Assembly (NCBI GenBank): GCA_008973525.1
Contig: WACJ01000416.1
Location: 124,001 to 188,000, forward strand
Direction of reading: 5' to 3'
DNA length: 64,000 nucleotides
Origin: Stenopsyche tienmushanensis
Lineage: Eukaryota > Arthropoda > Insecta > Trichoptera > Stenopsychidae
Below are positions 13,418 through 26,295 of this stretch, in pieces. The number at the start of each line of letters is the position of its first letter. The stretch's first letter is position 1. The position numbers and the translations under genes were made by a program. The notes under the pieces were generated by a model, which saw nothing but the letters and a program-made list of their open reading frames with translations, had not been told where the DNA came from and did not search any database.

Positions 13418-14029
13418 TATATGTAGAAATTGAAACCTATTTTAGTTATAGCTTAGTTGCTTTAAATGGAATCAGAAAATTAATTGATGCTTCAATTGCA
13501 ATTCATAAAATAAATTATTGTTCCATTTTAGAAGGTTCTTTAATGTGTTTCGTAGAATATAGCTGATGCCTCTTAAATCGGGTGAAATAATAACTGCAGA
13601 AGTATATTGTCGACAATTAGAAAAGCTCAAATAAAACGGCAAGATAAACGATTGAGTTTTGTTGAAGATAACTTTTTCAAGATTTAATCTATTATGTCAA
13701 CACTTGATCCCTCGTGACTTTAGATAATCTATCTATTAAATCAACAAAATCTTATACAACCGTAGTTTAGAACCAAATGATTCTTAAGGTACAATGTCTT
13801 TTTTACATTGAATACCATTTAAACAGATAATAATTATATAATATTAATAAGTTTGTAATGCGTGACTATGATAGCGATGGAAATTTGTGTGTTTATATTT
13901 ATATAGGATGAATGTACTGATAGATATTGATGTCATATTCATTAATTTTAAATGAGTGATTGATGAAAAATGATTGAAGTGAACACAGCTGGATTTTCAG
14001 TTATGAAGACTCATTTATCCTATACGTAT
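13418..14029. other. No gene recognised
   Basis: AT-rich sequence with no motif or repeat that I can name. Confidence 0.45.
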
Positions 14030-14450
14030 TAGCGCTCATTTGGCGAGAGGGATCGCGTCAGTTGTGGTTTGATAATTGTTAGGGGATGTCATGCTGTCAG
14101 GCAAAGCATTATATGAGGAAGTAATTATGAAAATTATCGCCGATGTCTCATATATCTTCAGCTGTAATTCGCAAAGGCGTGTTTAATATTAATTTTGGCG
14201 GAAAATTTTGAAAATGTCAAAATGTGAAAGATGTTACATCCAAAGACAGTCAAAGCTAGGGGGCGCGTATCGCTTTTCCGGCATTACGCGAACGATGTTT
14301 ACGCATAGGAAATATGAAAAGTTTATATGGCGCAATAAAGGACAGCTTGGGTTGAGGTCTTGGTCCCTCAGCAGCCTTCGACCATGTGACAAACGTAAAG
14401 TTAACGACCCGCGGACGGACAAGGCCCTAATGACCCGGCTTTTGTAGTGC
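14030..14450. promoter_or_regulatory. GC-richer unique block
   Basis: Both strands are open over about 80 codons (14208-14447 plus, 14234-14467 minus). That reflects base composition rather than coding, since neither protein is recognisable. There is no repeat structure. Conserved non-coding DNA is possible, but only composition supports it. Confidence 0.2.
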
Positions 14451-14705
14451 ATGAGATGTTCCCCCATAAACGTCAGCCCATTCTACACTACATGGATTTA
14501 TACCTCCTGTTCTCAATGCAAGGGTGAATTTAGGGGAAAATGAGACGATTTTTCCTGAAAGAAAAATGACAAATGTATCTGACAGGCCTATTCTTCAGAA
14601 TTGCATTAAGGCGTTGTACCAGAAACAGATGGGACCGTTCCCAAAATTGAGTTTTGCTTTGTGAATCAGGAAATGCATCAGGAGACTAATGGGATTTTGA
14701 CTTCC

Positions 14706-14738
<33 letters not shown>

Positions 14739-15719
14739 CTCAAATAAATCATGCAAGGTGGCTATATGGAAGCATAGAAAATTTATGAATCGAAATTGCC
14801 AAATCATTTGATTTAAAATCTTATATTTTTATTTGAACGAACGCAGAGCATTGATCAAAAATAAAGGGTGTTAGCAGTATTGAATATCCACATTAAAACA
14901 TAAACCGTTTATTTTATTTCAATGAAAGATTTTTGCATAAATTAAATTTTAAGAGGATGATATTAGTGCATGTTGAATAAGATTCACACCGGTACTAATG
15001 AAATCAGGACTACTAATAAAGACACGCAGATTCAAGAAAAGAGAAAAAACTACTTGACCATGGGAAGATGTGCTCCCTCCGTTATTTTTGTAGCTGGATT
15101 TAGCTTTGTCCAAATAAGATGCCCGCCTTCTCACCAGTCATCTAACTGAGATAGGCCATTGTCTGGGCTTTTCTTAGGGGTGCAAACATGGAAGAAAGTG
15201 GAGGTATTCGACAGCCTTAATAACGGAAAAACATGTTCTTCCTGCCGACTTCTTGATCTCTTAGCAGTAGTCTTTCTCTTGTTACGATAATAAAGAACTT
15301 GATAAATAAATCTTATTTTCCTTTCTCTTCTGACCATTTTCATTCTTCTTCTAAATAATGCTAGGCTAATCTCTTTTGGAAAAATAAACTGTAATATTTT
15401 ATATTAATATGATGCAATATTTTGTAAACCTTAAAATCTTCCTGAAACCTGTACAGTATTTAAATTAATAATTGTGACATGAACACGTATGGAGATGATA
15501 ATATTTCCAAAAATGATTGTTGGAATAATACAAAAGTCCTTATTAAAATAAATATGCCGTCATGAAAAACTGTATTTAGCAATCAAGCAAAGGTTCTGCA
15601 AAAGGAAAATATTCGGTGATTGATGATTAAGGATGTCATTATTTACTTTGAAGATACAGTGAAGTGACACGGAAATATTTTGACCTAAAAAGAAACGTCT
15701 GAAAAAGTATTTTATATCT
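14451..15719. other. No gene recognised; contains a TA microsatellite
   Basis: Minus-strand ORFs at 14949-15134 and 15131-15343 (61 and 70 codons) abut each other but have no recognisable motif. A dinucleotide run lies at 14712-14738. Otherwise this is plain AT-rich DNA. Confidence 0.4.
14712..14738. repeat. (TA)n microsatellite
   Basis: An uninterrupted TA dinucleotide run of about 27 bases, likely length-variable between individuals. Confidence 0.95.
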
Positions 15720-16260
15720 GATTTTATCTAATGAGGCCCTCGTAAAGGGTAGCTTTGATCCGGTTCGATCAGCAATTTTAATTCCACCATTCCATCAAAG
15801 CCCTTGATTTTAACTGCTGAATAAAATGTTGAAATTGTCCTTCGTTATACAAAGGAATAAGGTTAACATTTTAAATTTTATAGGAGGCCGTATGCAGACC
15901 ACATTACGAGCACTCGGAGCAATTACGTAGGCGGCACTTTGATTGACGGTAGACTTTAAAACGGGCCGACCATTATTTTGCAGTTGAGCTTTTAATGCAA
16001 TTTGGTCAAAAGATCTGAAAATGCTGAATCCGGCGGAATCAACTATTATTTATTCGCATACAACCCGAATTAATGCCGCTGGAGGCAAACTGGTCAGATT
16101 ATATCGCCCTGCGTCGATGTCGTAAAAAGTTTTTAAGGCTCAGGATCCGCAGGGTTGCAAGCAAATCTGACAATAAATTATTTTCATGGGCACAGTGCCG
16201 GGGCGTTACCGAATTTCGATAAAAGTCTACGTAGCGAATTAATGAAGGGTCAAATTTGTA
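15720..16260. promoter_or_regulatory. GC-richer unique block, possible regulatory DNA
   Basis: This is a unique block with markedly higher GC than its flanks and no ORF or repeat explanation. It resembles the blocks at 4.5, 28.7, 38.6 and 44.2 kb in texture. Only composition supports a regulatory reading. Confidence 0.25.
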
Positions 16261-17150
16261 CGTGTAGCGTCATTGTTTCTTTTACGTCATGTTTCCTTTT
16301 GTGAAAACTTTTCTCATTTCCGTTGTTTTTCACGATCACTTTCCTAAGCCGCCTAAGGTATAAGGGATCAAGTTTTCTGGTAACAACGCACTAATAACGT
16401 TGCGTATCACATATATTGAAAAGAAATACACAACAAAAGCTTCGTCGATTTGATACTGACTTTCTTTATGTACCGAAGATCTTCAAAGTATCAATAATGC
16501 TGAATGTTTAATAAAAAAATCGATAAATGTTCGTATATATCTCGATCTATCGATATTAGTCAGTTATTATAAAAATATCCCTATGATTTTTCATTACGAA
16601 ATAAAAAAGTTTTTACTTTGATATTCGTTATTTTTATTACCTGGCCTTATGTGATAACGATTTGGATTCAAATCTAGAGTATTAATTTAACCCATATCTT
16701 GTCTAGACCAAATGTTTAATAGAATGAAAATATTAATATTTCTGATCAATTATCTCGATCCAAGTTTATATTTATTATTTAAATCAGAAAAATTAAATAC
16801 TGGGGCGATTTATAAAGTTTTGCAGGGTTGCGTACGAAGTAAATTTCGTATAAGACAAATAAGAAACTACTACATGAACAATTCTTCCATTGAAAAGTGA
16901 AGATCACTTTTTATAAATCCATAGCCGATAAGACACTTAAAGAAGAAGAACACAATGTAATCGAATCGTTAAATTAAAGAGTAATGAACTGACTGACAAT
17001 TTTAAATTCAGAGCATTCCTATGGATATACAAACGACAGACTCTCGTTCTATCACAGCATTCAAAAAATTGATATAATAATTATATTTAAACTAAGCATC
17101 ATTGTCATATTAAAGAAATTAAGTCTTGTTCTAAAGTCATACAAAGTTGT
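16261..17150. other. No gene recognised
   Basis: AT-rich; only a 62-codon ORF at 16712-16900, without family features. Confidence 0.45.
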
Positions 17151-17178
17151 TATATAGTGAACAGACAGACATACATTT
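17151..17178. repeat. 28-base sequence shared with 26268-26295
   Basis: It begins TATATAGTGAACAGACAGAC and is identical to 26268-26295, while the flanks on both sides are unrelated. GAACAGACAGACATAC-like words often sit at the tails of insect retroelements, so both sites may be relic ends of one short element. Confidence 0.6.
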
Positions 17179-17200
17179 GATAATTGGTAGGTTCTATAAA

Positions 17201-17974
17201 TAATAATAATAATGCTTTATTGAAAATATTACAAAATACATTAATACTTAAATCTAGCAGTTAATATATTAAAAAATCTTAATTTTAACTTATAGATATA
17301 TCTTTATCTTAATTACAAAAAATATCAATTAGGCTGCGAGTATATTTCATGAGTGTATTAATTTAGTGAAAAACCCTTTCAAGAAAAGATTTGATATAAA
17401 CTAAAACGTAACCTAAGGGATTTACAGGATTTCCGAGACAGAGTAGACCAGCATATCCGCTAGTGTGTATCGAGCAGTAAATGTTTGGGAATTTTGTGGG
17501 TACTTCTTTTTCTATATATTTCGGTGAAGTCTTTTTAGATTAGTGTATGGAAGTGTGTTGTAAGCAATTTTAGTTGCCTTGTTTTGAACTACTTGAAGCT
17601 GTGTGAGATTGGTCTTCGCCGCATTGCTCCAGACTGGTGCGGCGTAAGCCAACATCGGACGAATCAGGCTTTTATAGATCAAAAGTTTATTGGTGCACGA
17701 AAGTGCACTCTTTCGATAAAATATTGTGTTAAGAGCGCCTAATGCCGCCATTCCTTCCATCTTGGTCGAGGAAAGGTTCGCTCTCCATTTTAGTCGAGAG
17801 TCAAGAATTACTGCGAGATATTTAACTGAGCTTGAGGAGGTAACTCTGGAGGAACCCACATTAACTGTGAAGGGAGGAGATCGGTTTCTTTTGATAGAAA
17901 ACATGATCGATTCAGTTTTATTTTTCATTGATCTTGAGTTGCCATTTATCGAAGAAACTTATGGCAGTTTTTAA
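17201..17974 (-). mobile_element. 5'-truncated jockey-like LINE insertion
   Basis: This is a minus-strand non-LTR retrotransposon fragment. Its 3' end at the left carries an (ATT)n-type tail (AATAATAATAATAAT on the + strand at about 17201-17214). Its 5' end is cut inside the reverse transcriptase. The insert is bracketed by TAGGTTCTATAAA at 17188-17200 and TAGGTTCAATAAA at 17975-17987, a 12/13 match that looks like a target-site duplication. Truncation at the 5' end plus such duplications are hallmarks of target-primed reverse transcription. Confidence 0.8.
17512..17974 (-). pseudogene. Reverse transcriptase C-terminal fragment, jockey-like
   Basis: The protein begins mid-domain with FFDKWQLKINE, the conserved W-x-IK(L)N box downstream of the RT palm. 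After a one-base shift in an A-run (near 17930) it continues with KTESIMFS, then SVKYLAVILDSRLKW, then LLIYKSLIRPMLAYAAPVW and KLQ-like QLQVVQNKA. These are standard thumb and connection motifs of jockey-clade ORF2. The catalytic YADD box lies upstream of the truncation and is absent. The frame then runs about 138 codons to its stop. The element is dead on arrival, and the frameshift confirms lack of function. Confidence 0.85.
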
Positions 17975-17987
17975 TAGGTTCAATAAA

Positions 17988-19956
17988 AAAGGGGATCAAA
18001 AACATCCAAACTTACCGATTGCTAATTACACAATAACAATCAATTCCGACCACTCTGATAACTGAATGTCATTTAAAATTGACTAAACATTATAGCTATC
18101 ATAGCAAATTGTTTGATTGCTATAATTTATCATTGCCAATCAATCAAAAAGCATTGTAATGGAAGCTTAAGTTTGAAATTTAAAAAAATGACTTATGACT
18201 TTTAACACACCTTGCTTTATATAAGACTTTTAATAGATGGATTATTCATCATCAAAATTATTTTCTAAAAAAATGATATTATTAAAATATTATTTTCACT
18301 ATGGTTTAAATTCATGTAGCCGAAATAATTTTGTAATTATAGTTATTTTAGAGGCAATTAAAAAGGATGGCGCCCGTTGGTAATGCAAGACAATTTGTTA
18401 GTCTGGTAAAAGCTGAGAGTTCCCACATTATCTCCACAAAATCACATTAAATATACATATTTACATAGAATAAAAGTAATTTAAACAAGAGCTTTCTATA
18501 TGAGGGTCTTCATAAAGAATAGAAGAGGGCTACATTAGTTGCGTGCGCATAGTTTTTATGCTAAAAGTTGAAATTGGGCAGGGGGTATCTCGAGCGTAAT
18601 AAATAAGCAAAACATATTAAAGAGATACGTTGATGGTATCGTTATACATGTATGCAGCCAGCAAGGGATTTCACAAAGCCATGAATTTGAAATTAGCCCA
18701 ATCCGACCCATTAAACAGCCTTCTACCGAGGCTCTTAAATATGTCCTGTAATGCAAATGCGGGATTCATACACTCTGGACCAAGCAGATGCTGAATGTAT
18801 TTAACGAGCCAAATGACAAAACAGCAAAAATGTGTATTTCATTTGAAGATTTAAATATCGTTAAGCCTTTGAACTGCGGCGTAATTGCTAAACACCGATA
18901 TCGATCCAAATTTTTCAAGTCGAGTCTAGATAGGGCATGTGTAATAAATATAAATCTACAAGCCCTTAAATGGGAGTACGTATTTGGTGTGGAATGGAAC
19001 AACATATTTTCTCATTCGTCGATTTTGATTTATTGCCTTAAAAGCCTACATGAAATTGGCTTAGTCCGCACTTGATTCATTATTTGGACCTTCGGATTAA
19101 AAAAACGGGCTATATTTTATGGCAAGTTATGACAAGGCATGTGATTAGCACGCATGATTTCCCATTTTATACGAGAGCCACTGTAAAATTTTTCATATAT
19201 TTTTATGTAGCCAAATGTATAACAATCTATATTGTACTGTTTTAAACAACACAGTTTTTTTCTTTTAATACAGGAAAAAAAATGTGTCGTTTGTTCACTG
19301 TGTGTTCGTGATAACGCATGGATTATAAAATGATAAAATAGTATTTTATTTCAACAGCTAGTTTCATATAAAATCATTTATTATATAAAACGATTCAATA
19401 TAATAAATTCTTGGAAAAAAATAAAAACCGTGACGATTTATGTATGCCTCAAAATGAATTCTTCCAAGCGTGTCCGTTCGCTTTCGGATCATAAAAGTCT
19501 TATGTTGCTTGTCTTAACCAAGATCATTGTTGTCTTGGAGAGACTCTAGTTCAGCTAGTTCAGTTATTTATCCGGGAAATATTACTTTAGTGAGTCTTTT
19601 ACTGCAGATAAATGGTGAATCACAGAATTTTCTAATGTGATTTTTTCAGATTTGTCATTTGTCTATAGCTCACACGGCTGTGTAAACATCGATATATCGC
19701 CAACTTGAACTCTGTTTTGGTAAAGTTCCAGTTTAAGCAGAAACTTTTTAACTTTATCCTGTGCTGTCAAGATATTCATCCTATTTCTCTGTTATCGGAC
19801 TGTTAATTTCACTAAAAAAAATCAACAAGATACGTCAGCATTTCTGCAAATAACATTTTTATAATAGAAAACCACGGTTTTATCCGGTTCATTAGAGTGA
19901 TTTCGGTGTTTTATTATTATTTAATATATAAAATGCTCCTTGACGAAATGTGGTGT
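17988..19956. other. No gene recognised
   Basis: ORFs of 66-95 codons (18556-18756 minus, 18766-19005 minus, 18788-19075 plus) overlap on both strands and carry no recognisable motif. The part at 18550-19170 is somewhat less AT-rich than its surroundings. Confidence 0.4.
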
Positions 19957-20012
19957 GGTTATTTATTTATTTATTTATTATTTATAACAGCGTATGCCAG
20001 AGTACATTAGCA
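19957..20012 (-). mobile_element. LINE 3'-tail relic
   Basis: On the minus strand the sequence reads GTACTCTGGCATACGCTG, TTATAA and then several ATAA units. That is the layout of CR1/L2-type LINE tails ending in (ATAA)n. Only a few tens of bases upstream look element-like and no coding remains. Confidence 0.4.
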
Positions 20013-23000
20013 AGTATGTAAATGAGATTTTCGAAATATCTACCACTTTTATTAGAGTAGCGTATATTGCGCATAATAAAGTGTTCCGCGAAAAAAAGTG
20101 ATGTGGGTTTTATCAGGATGCCTATGTTAATTAATTAATTAATTAAAAGTGAAATACTGAATTTAACTAAATTGAGTATCACACAAGGCCAAAAAAGCCT
20201 TTTAAGCAAACATGACTGATTTAATTAATTTAAGTTTATCGTGTAAATAATTACTTTTGGAATGCTCTTTGGGTGAGAGTGATTATTTAAAATTGATATT
20301 GCGGCGGGCTGTTGAATAAATGCAAATTTTTGAGTTATGAAATGCCAAATGTCATTGTGGATTTCATTATTAATGACTACAGCAGCAAAATAATATTAAT
20401 TATTATGATTGATGTTGATTAATTGGTTCGTTAGCATATATAATACGAATGTATATTTATATACATGCAAGAATAATTTTAAGATCTTAAAAGGTTGCAT
20501 AACAAAGCCAATTTAAGCTGCAGTTTGCGAAGATATATTTAAGGGTGGTTTGGAGATCTGATATTTTTTGAGTTAATTTTTCCATGAGCTTTTTTGGCAA
20601 TTGCATTCGCAAAGACTTGCCAAATATATACACAAATAAACAAACATACTCGGATACTTTTAGCGCTAAAGAGACATCGTATCAGGCTTCTGTAAGAAAT
20701 GTCGCAGTCTCTGGAAAAGTCCGGATTTTATGGGAAAAAACTAAAGAGGACGGTGAGTGACCGCCATTAGCCACCAAAGAGATAAAAGAGTCCCCGAGGA
20801 AATTTCTTTTCACATAAACAATACATAGGATTCACATATATCGAAAGGAGTTCTATATCTAAACAAACCTGTCGATTCGAGGGTGGAAACGTACCTGCTA
20901 GTGAATTTTTCACAGGGAATAACGTTAAGATAAGAATAGAATTAGGCTGTTGTTAGATATATTTTATAAATATATACCAGAACGTCTCTATAAGCGCAAA
21001 AATACAACTAGGACACAATTCATTTGGTATAAAAGAGTGGTTTTATGGATTTCGTTCACTTCAGAGATGGTGCCTAATGTTGTGATCATCCCTAATGGTC
21101 AGTCAATTAAACATGAACTTAAGGAAAAATACAGTTCTAGGTAAAACCTCTTCATTCAAAGAAATGTCCTCGTAATTTAAACAAATTTATGTCTCGCAAG
21201 TATGCTTTTTTATCTTTAACGTACATAAAATTGCATTAAATTTATCAGAGTATGATTCTTCTGCAAATATTATAAAAGTGACAAATAGTGCTAAGCGAAG
21301 CGTAAAATTGTACTCAACTGTCAGATTAATTATATTTGCTCTAAACATGTGCATATTTCGTCTGTGTTTCGGTGAGTAACGATCCAATTTTATATTATTA
21401 TATTAACCATTGAAGATATATTATATAGATCAAAAATAGAACCTAAAAAATAAGTTCAAAAATATAACAGGAATTTCACTCTATCCTAGTATTCCTTCCA
21501 TCTCAGATTACTCTCATCATAGCTCTAAACTCATAACTTAATTTTGTTCTAAAATTAATAATCTTATATTCTTTGTAGAGTATTTTTTCTAGTTATTATT
21601 TTACCAGAACATTGTGAGTTTGTGTGATATGTAGTTAAAACGAAGACAGAGCACGCTTTTTGCGCTAGAAAAAGACGGAAGGTACGTAGACGCAGACTGT
21701 GGTCGACTGCCTTTATTGTTTGACTGTCGAGGAAAAGTTGCGTAATCAAGATCATGGTGATCTTCCATCCTTGAAGAAAGAGAAATGTCGAGGACCTGTC
21801 TAGAAAGGCTACGAGGAGTTACCTATGGGAATAGAAAGCAGGAATTGGATGGATTTAAAAGAAGGTCCTCATGTAGTCATCACAGCCAATGCGCTAACAA
21901 GAAAGACAACATCACATAAACTCATATAAAGATTCTGATATAAAATAATAATTCCATTATTATTTTGATAGATGTTCATAAAATAAAGATAATGCGGTAT
22001 AGTCTCCGAGCTGGAAGTTTCTACAGTACTTATGAATTAAGCCCATAAAAATTAGTTTCTTTGTGGAGTAAAATCATATATCCCTTTTATATATAATGTG
22101 TAAGGGATTCAATAAATTTTAAAGAAAAAATATAGACTGATTGATGTGTATAAATTTGTTAATGCGGCCACACTGTGAATTCATACATGCAATAAAATTA
22201 CTACTAAAAGCAAATTGATGTAATATTCTAGAAAATTCACCGTTATGTGAATTATGGTAGATTTTCTATGGTGTATAGAAATAATGTCGGAATTGTCTTA
22301 TTTTATAGTATGTATTTCAAATCTAACAATGGAAATGGAGATTTATATAACGCGGAAGGATACTTTGTGCGGGCGATAGTAGATTTCAATAAAAGCGTGT
22401 ATTACAATGTTAAATGAATCATGGAATGTAACTATATAATTATCTTGAATGTTAAATAAGTTAATATATGTATATGATTCGATGGCAAGTATGCGTGTAT
22501 AAATAAACAACCCTCAATCGTCCTTATCGATTTGATCTCAATACAAAATTGAGTTTAATCGATCTGAGCTACCCTTAATGGCATCTGAGTTCAATTTGTT
22601 GATCGTTGCTCCGATTGCTGCGAGCATGGATAGATAACAACGAATGTTACTAAAACAATATCATCAAATCTCGAGTGATTTAAATATTTGCATTAATTTC
22701 AGAGTACCCTTCTCATTCCAATTTATACAACCCTAAATTATGCTGAGAGGAATACATTAAATCGCAGCATTTACAGCAAGAACACAATAAAAACATAGCA
22801 GATGGAAAACAACGATTGTTCAAAATAACATTTCAGCGTTGTTATGTTGCAGTAGGGGTAGTTTTTGGCAAAAGTAGCCTGCAGCAAAAACACACAACAC
22901 GTCGAATAATTACACTAGTTAAATGAAATCATTATGGCGTAGCGAATCAAACAATTAGTCGAGTAATCCGACATGGATTTGCTACATGGTAGATTAATCT

Positions 23001-25949
23001 GGTTTTAGATGTACTTAAATTGTAGCGAAATGTATCGAATCCCATATTTATACTCCTGTGTCAAGTAGCGAATGTCAAATAAAGTGGTTTTTGCGTTTTT
23101 ATTCCATTGGAAATTTTAATGAATACACATAGAAACTTTGAATTTCAATCAATTAGATATGTGGTTGGGCTTTTGCATTTTGTCATGAATCACATTTTAA
23201 ATTTGACTGATCAAAATTAAATTCATTCTGTGGTTTCGTGGATGTTTGAAACACGAAATATGGAGAGCCACGATTGGAAAATCAAATTGTATAAAATTAT
23301 AATTTGAAAGTAATTTGGTCAGTGAATATCTATTTATGGCAATTCTATGCATTTATAAATTCAGATTTTGTAGAAAACCTGATATTCACGTTCTTATATG
23401 TCTATCGGTCTTACATTTGTCGACACCTGCATAGACTAAAACATCACTCAATAAGTTTGTAGGATGATAAAATAGTCATCATATGAAGTAAGTTTTTCCT
23501 CCATATTTTATTCATCAGTTACCTTAAAAAAAAAGAAAAACCATCAAAAGCGAAAATTGTGAAAAAATGACACCAAATGAGGAAGAAAAATGCGTGTGTT
23601 TCTCTTAAAAATTACGTTTATATTTATTTATTTTTTTATTAAAAATTAAGAAAAAACCATTCGGTTGCAAAAATGTAATTGTTGGAGATAAACAAAATAA
23701 TTAACTAAATTTTTCGGATAGAGTGATGCATTCGGAGATGATTTTAAAAAGCAAAGATGAGACAAGTACTAGCAATGAAAAAAACATAAATGCAAGATAG
23801 AACAAGAAGCTAAGATAAACGAGAGAAGCATAAAATATAATAGGAACATTATGCACAAATTGCAGGAAAATTTAATGAGCAGAAAACGACTTTATATAAG
23901 ATATACAAATGGACAGCTATTTTATCTGGAAAATAATAAAAATAAGGGGATTGAAAACGTTTATTATAAATTATTTTAGTATCAAATAATAAAGGTCAAA
24001 AAATGCATAAGATGAAAATCATCTCAAACAACAAAATACAAAGATTGTATACTCATAAAGCTATTATCTCCGGTTTGAATAATTTTTATTATGTAATTTA
24101 AACGAAAACATATGTGTTAATTATTAATTTGGCACAAGGGCACAAGGGCTTTACGTATAAAATCATATTTTTATTAAATTTGCGAGATTAAACACAGAAT
24201 ACGTATAAAATAAAGATGCTGAGCCGTAATATGAACGAGTTCTTAGACCTTTATCAATTAAAAAAATCTGCTGGAGGTATGGAATTGGTGGGAGGCTCGA
24301 AAGATAATGGACGGGTGGAGATATAATGATGCTAGTTTTCTCCAATATATTTATGTTTAATTCTTCAGATATAAAGAGATGGTTCCCTTTTTCTAATATG
24401 TTGCCATGGGTCATTTTCGTTATAATATGCCAAATAAATAAATATATATATTTTTAATGAATGTCGCATTTTTAAAATGGAACAAATTCGATTGCTTATT
24501 TTAGTTAATTAAGGAAAGTGACACAGCTTAGCATGTAATTAGTTCAGAAGAAAATATAGTGATTAATCAACTACCAATTCAAAGTATTGCAAAAAACTTT
24601 TAAAAAGAGTTCAACAATCTGTCAGAGAAACAAATGTCAGTATTCTTCATTCTGCTATTTTATGCCCAAAATTCAAAAGCTTAGTAATCGATTCAAAGAT
24701 GAACACTTACCATCTGTATTACCATTATGTACTAAAATGAAGCATTATGACATAATAATTTCATCTTACATAAAAAGTATACGAAATAATGTCATAAGGC
24801 ATGAAATTTTCAAGCACTTAGCAGATACGTCTCGAGCGTAATATCGTAAGAAGATTTCCCAAACGTACTTCCATTTTATGCGATAACCCTTATTTCATAC
24901 AATTCCTAAGGGTTTCCCTAATGGCGTCTCCTTTGTTCGAGATATTGTATTCCGGAGAAACATCGAGTTATTAATTTGTACACACACACATCAATGTAAA
25001 ACCCGAACGGCGCTGCCACTTGAAAATGGGACAACGGCACTTGTCTATGTAAAAATTCCATGGAGCGTATTTTTTGCATATTAAAAATTAGGTCAAAAGA
25101 TCCGTAACGATAATATTAATTGGGACTCGTTTCTGTGAACTCTCTGTCATTACACCGTGAACAAAGTACAACTTTGTAGGGGAAATTGTGAACTTTGAGA
25201 AAATTCGGCAACGACACGAAAATGCTTTCACGGCGCTTCTTTTGCACTGGTCGATTTTAGCATATCTTCAATATGATCTCGAATCTCATAATAATAACCA
25301 AGTGTCCAATTAAAATATATTTTGAGCGCTTCCTTTGGATGTTTTCTTGGAAATATTTTATTTACAAGATCGACTGAGATATTTTTTGTTATTATATTCA
25401 ATTTAAATTTATGGCGTTCTTTTGTACGATGTAAAAAATAAAAAAGAAAATCAAAATTAAAATTTACTCGCAGAAAATATTCTGGTGAAATATTTTCAAT
25501 CGCTAACCGACTTGATAAAATGATTTTCTTTCTCTGAACTAAGACCGTTTCAAATATATTTTTAAAAACTAGAAACTGTATAACAATTCATTGACTCTTT
25601 TAGATCCTCATTCTTTATCTTTTTAGGAACAATTATTTCATCATTATAGTGCAGCTACACGTAGTTTAATACAGAACTAGGAATATCCAGTCATAGGATT
25701 CACAGTATTATCATCTATATCACATATTTTTCTCTCCATGTGCTTTATATAAATAGTAACATCATCTTCGAGTTTTATTTGTAAAGCCCAGCCAGCTATA
25801 TCATAGTTTCAGATGACTGTGTAGCTTGCCTTCTTTTCCAAGATCAAGACAAGACATTTCCAAGACAACTGTGAAACCTTTACTATTCTTTGGAAATTTG
25901 TTTTATATAAAGCACATGTTCGACCGAGGATGGTCAAAATTAAGGGAGG
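20013..25949. other. Long AT-rich stretch, no gene recognised
   Basis: A short TTAATTAATTAATTAATTA run lies near 20129-20147 and a short AC run near 24980. Sections at 20640-20800, 22800-23000 and 24950-25260 are less AT-rich and unique. No ORF exceeds 84 codons or shows a family motif. Confidence 0.4.
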
Positions 25950-25954
25950 AAGAG

Positions 25955-26249
25955 TGTAGCGTGGGCGATTTACCATATCTACGTATAGCGCTGTTAACCT
26001 GCATACCGACCGATTGCTTCTTGCGCGTGCACCGTTGCCGATTGGGTAGTGACGCGCAGGAGGCGGGAGTCGGGGGAGTCGTCGGTCAGCCTTGGCTGCG
26101 GGAGGTCGTCCCTCTTGCAGCCAGATCTCTCTCTCTATCTGTAATGTGGAATAAATAGTTATCTAGCGAAGAGAGTCTTTCCATTCGACGCCCGTCTATT
26201 GTATAATTTTATTCGATATTTTAAGTACATTAATTTATCGACCTTAACA
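25955..26249 (+). mobile_element. GC-rich solo-LTR candidate
   Basis: The 295-bp segment starts TGTAGCG and ends CTTAACA, giving the TG...CA boundaries of LTRs. Its first part is the most GC-rich stretch of this part of the window, followed by AATAAA at 26150 and a shorter AT-rich tail. That order (U3 and promoter, polyadenylation signal, U5) suits an LTR. I did not find a matching target duplication (AAGAG before, GATAG after), nor a second LTR or internal genes. A 110-codon frame at 25826-26158 overlaps it but encodes nothing recognisable. It could instead be a CpG-rich promoter. Confidence 0.35.
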
Positions 26250-26267
26250 GATAGTAATTAAATAAAA

Positions 26268-26295
26268 TATATAGTGAACAGACAGACATACATTT
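26268..26295. repeat. 28-base sequence shared with 17151-17178
   Basis: An exact second copy of the 17151 repeat, starting TATATAGTGAACAGACAGAC, directly to the right of the LTR candidate. Confidence 0.6.

Noticed and set aside
14208..14467. Overlapping ORFs open on both strands
   Set aside because: Explained by locally higher GC; neither translation has recognisable features.
14595..14807. ORF with an IYIYIYIYI tract
   Set aside because: It is the translation of the (TA)n microsatellite.
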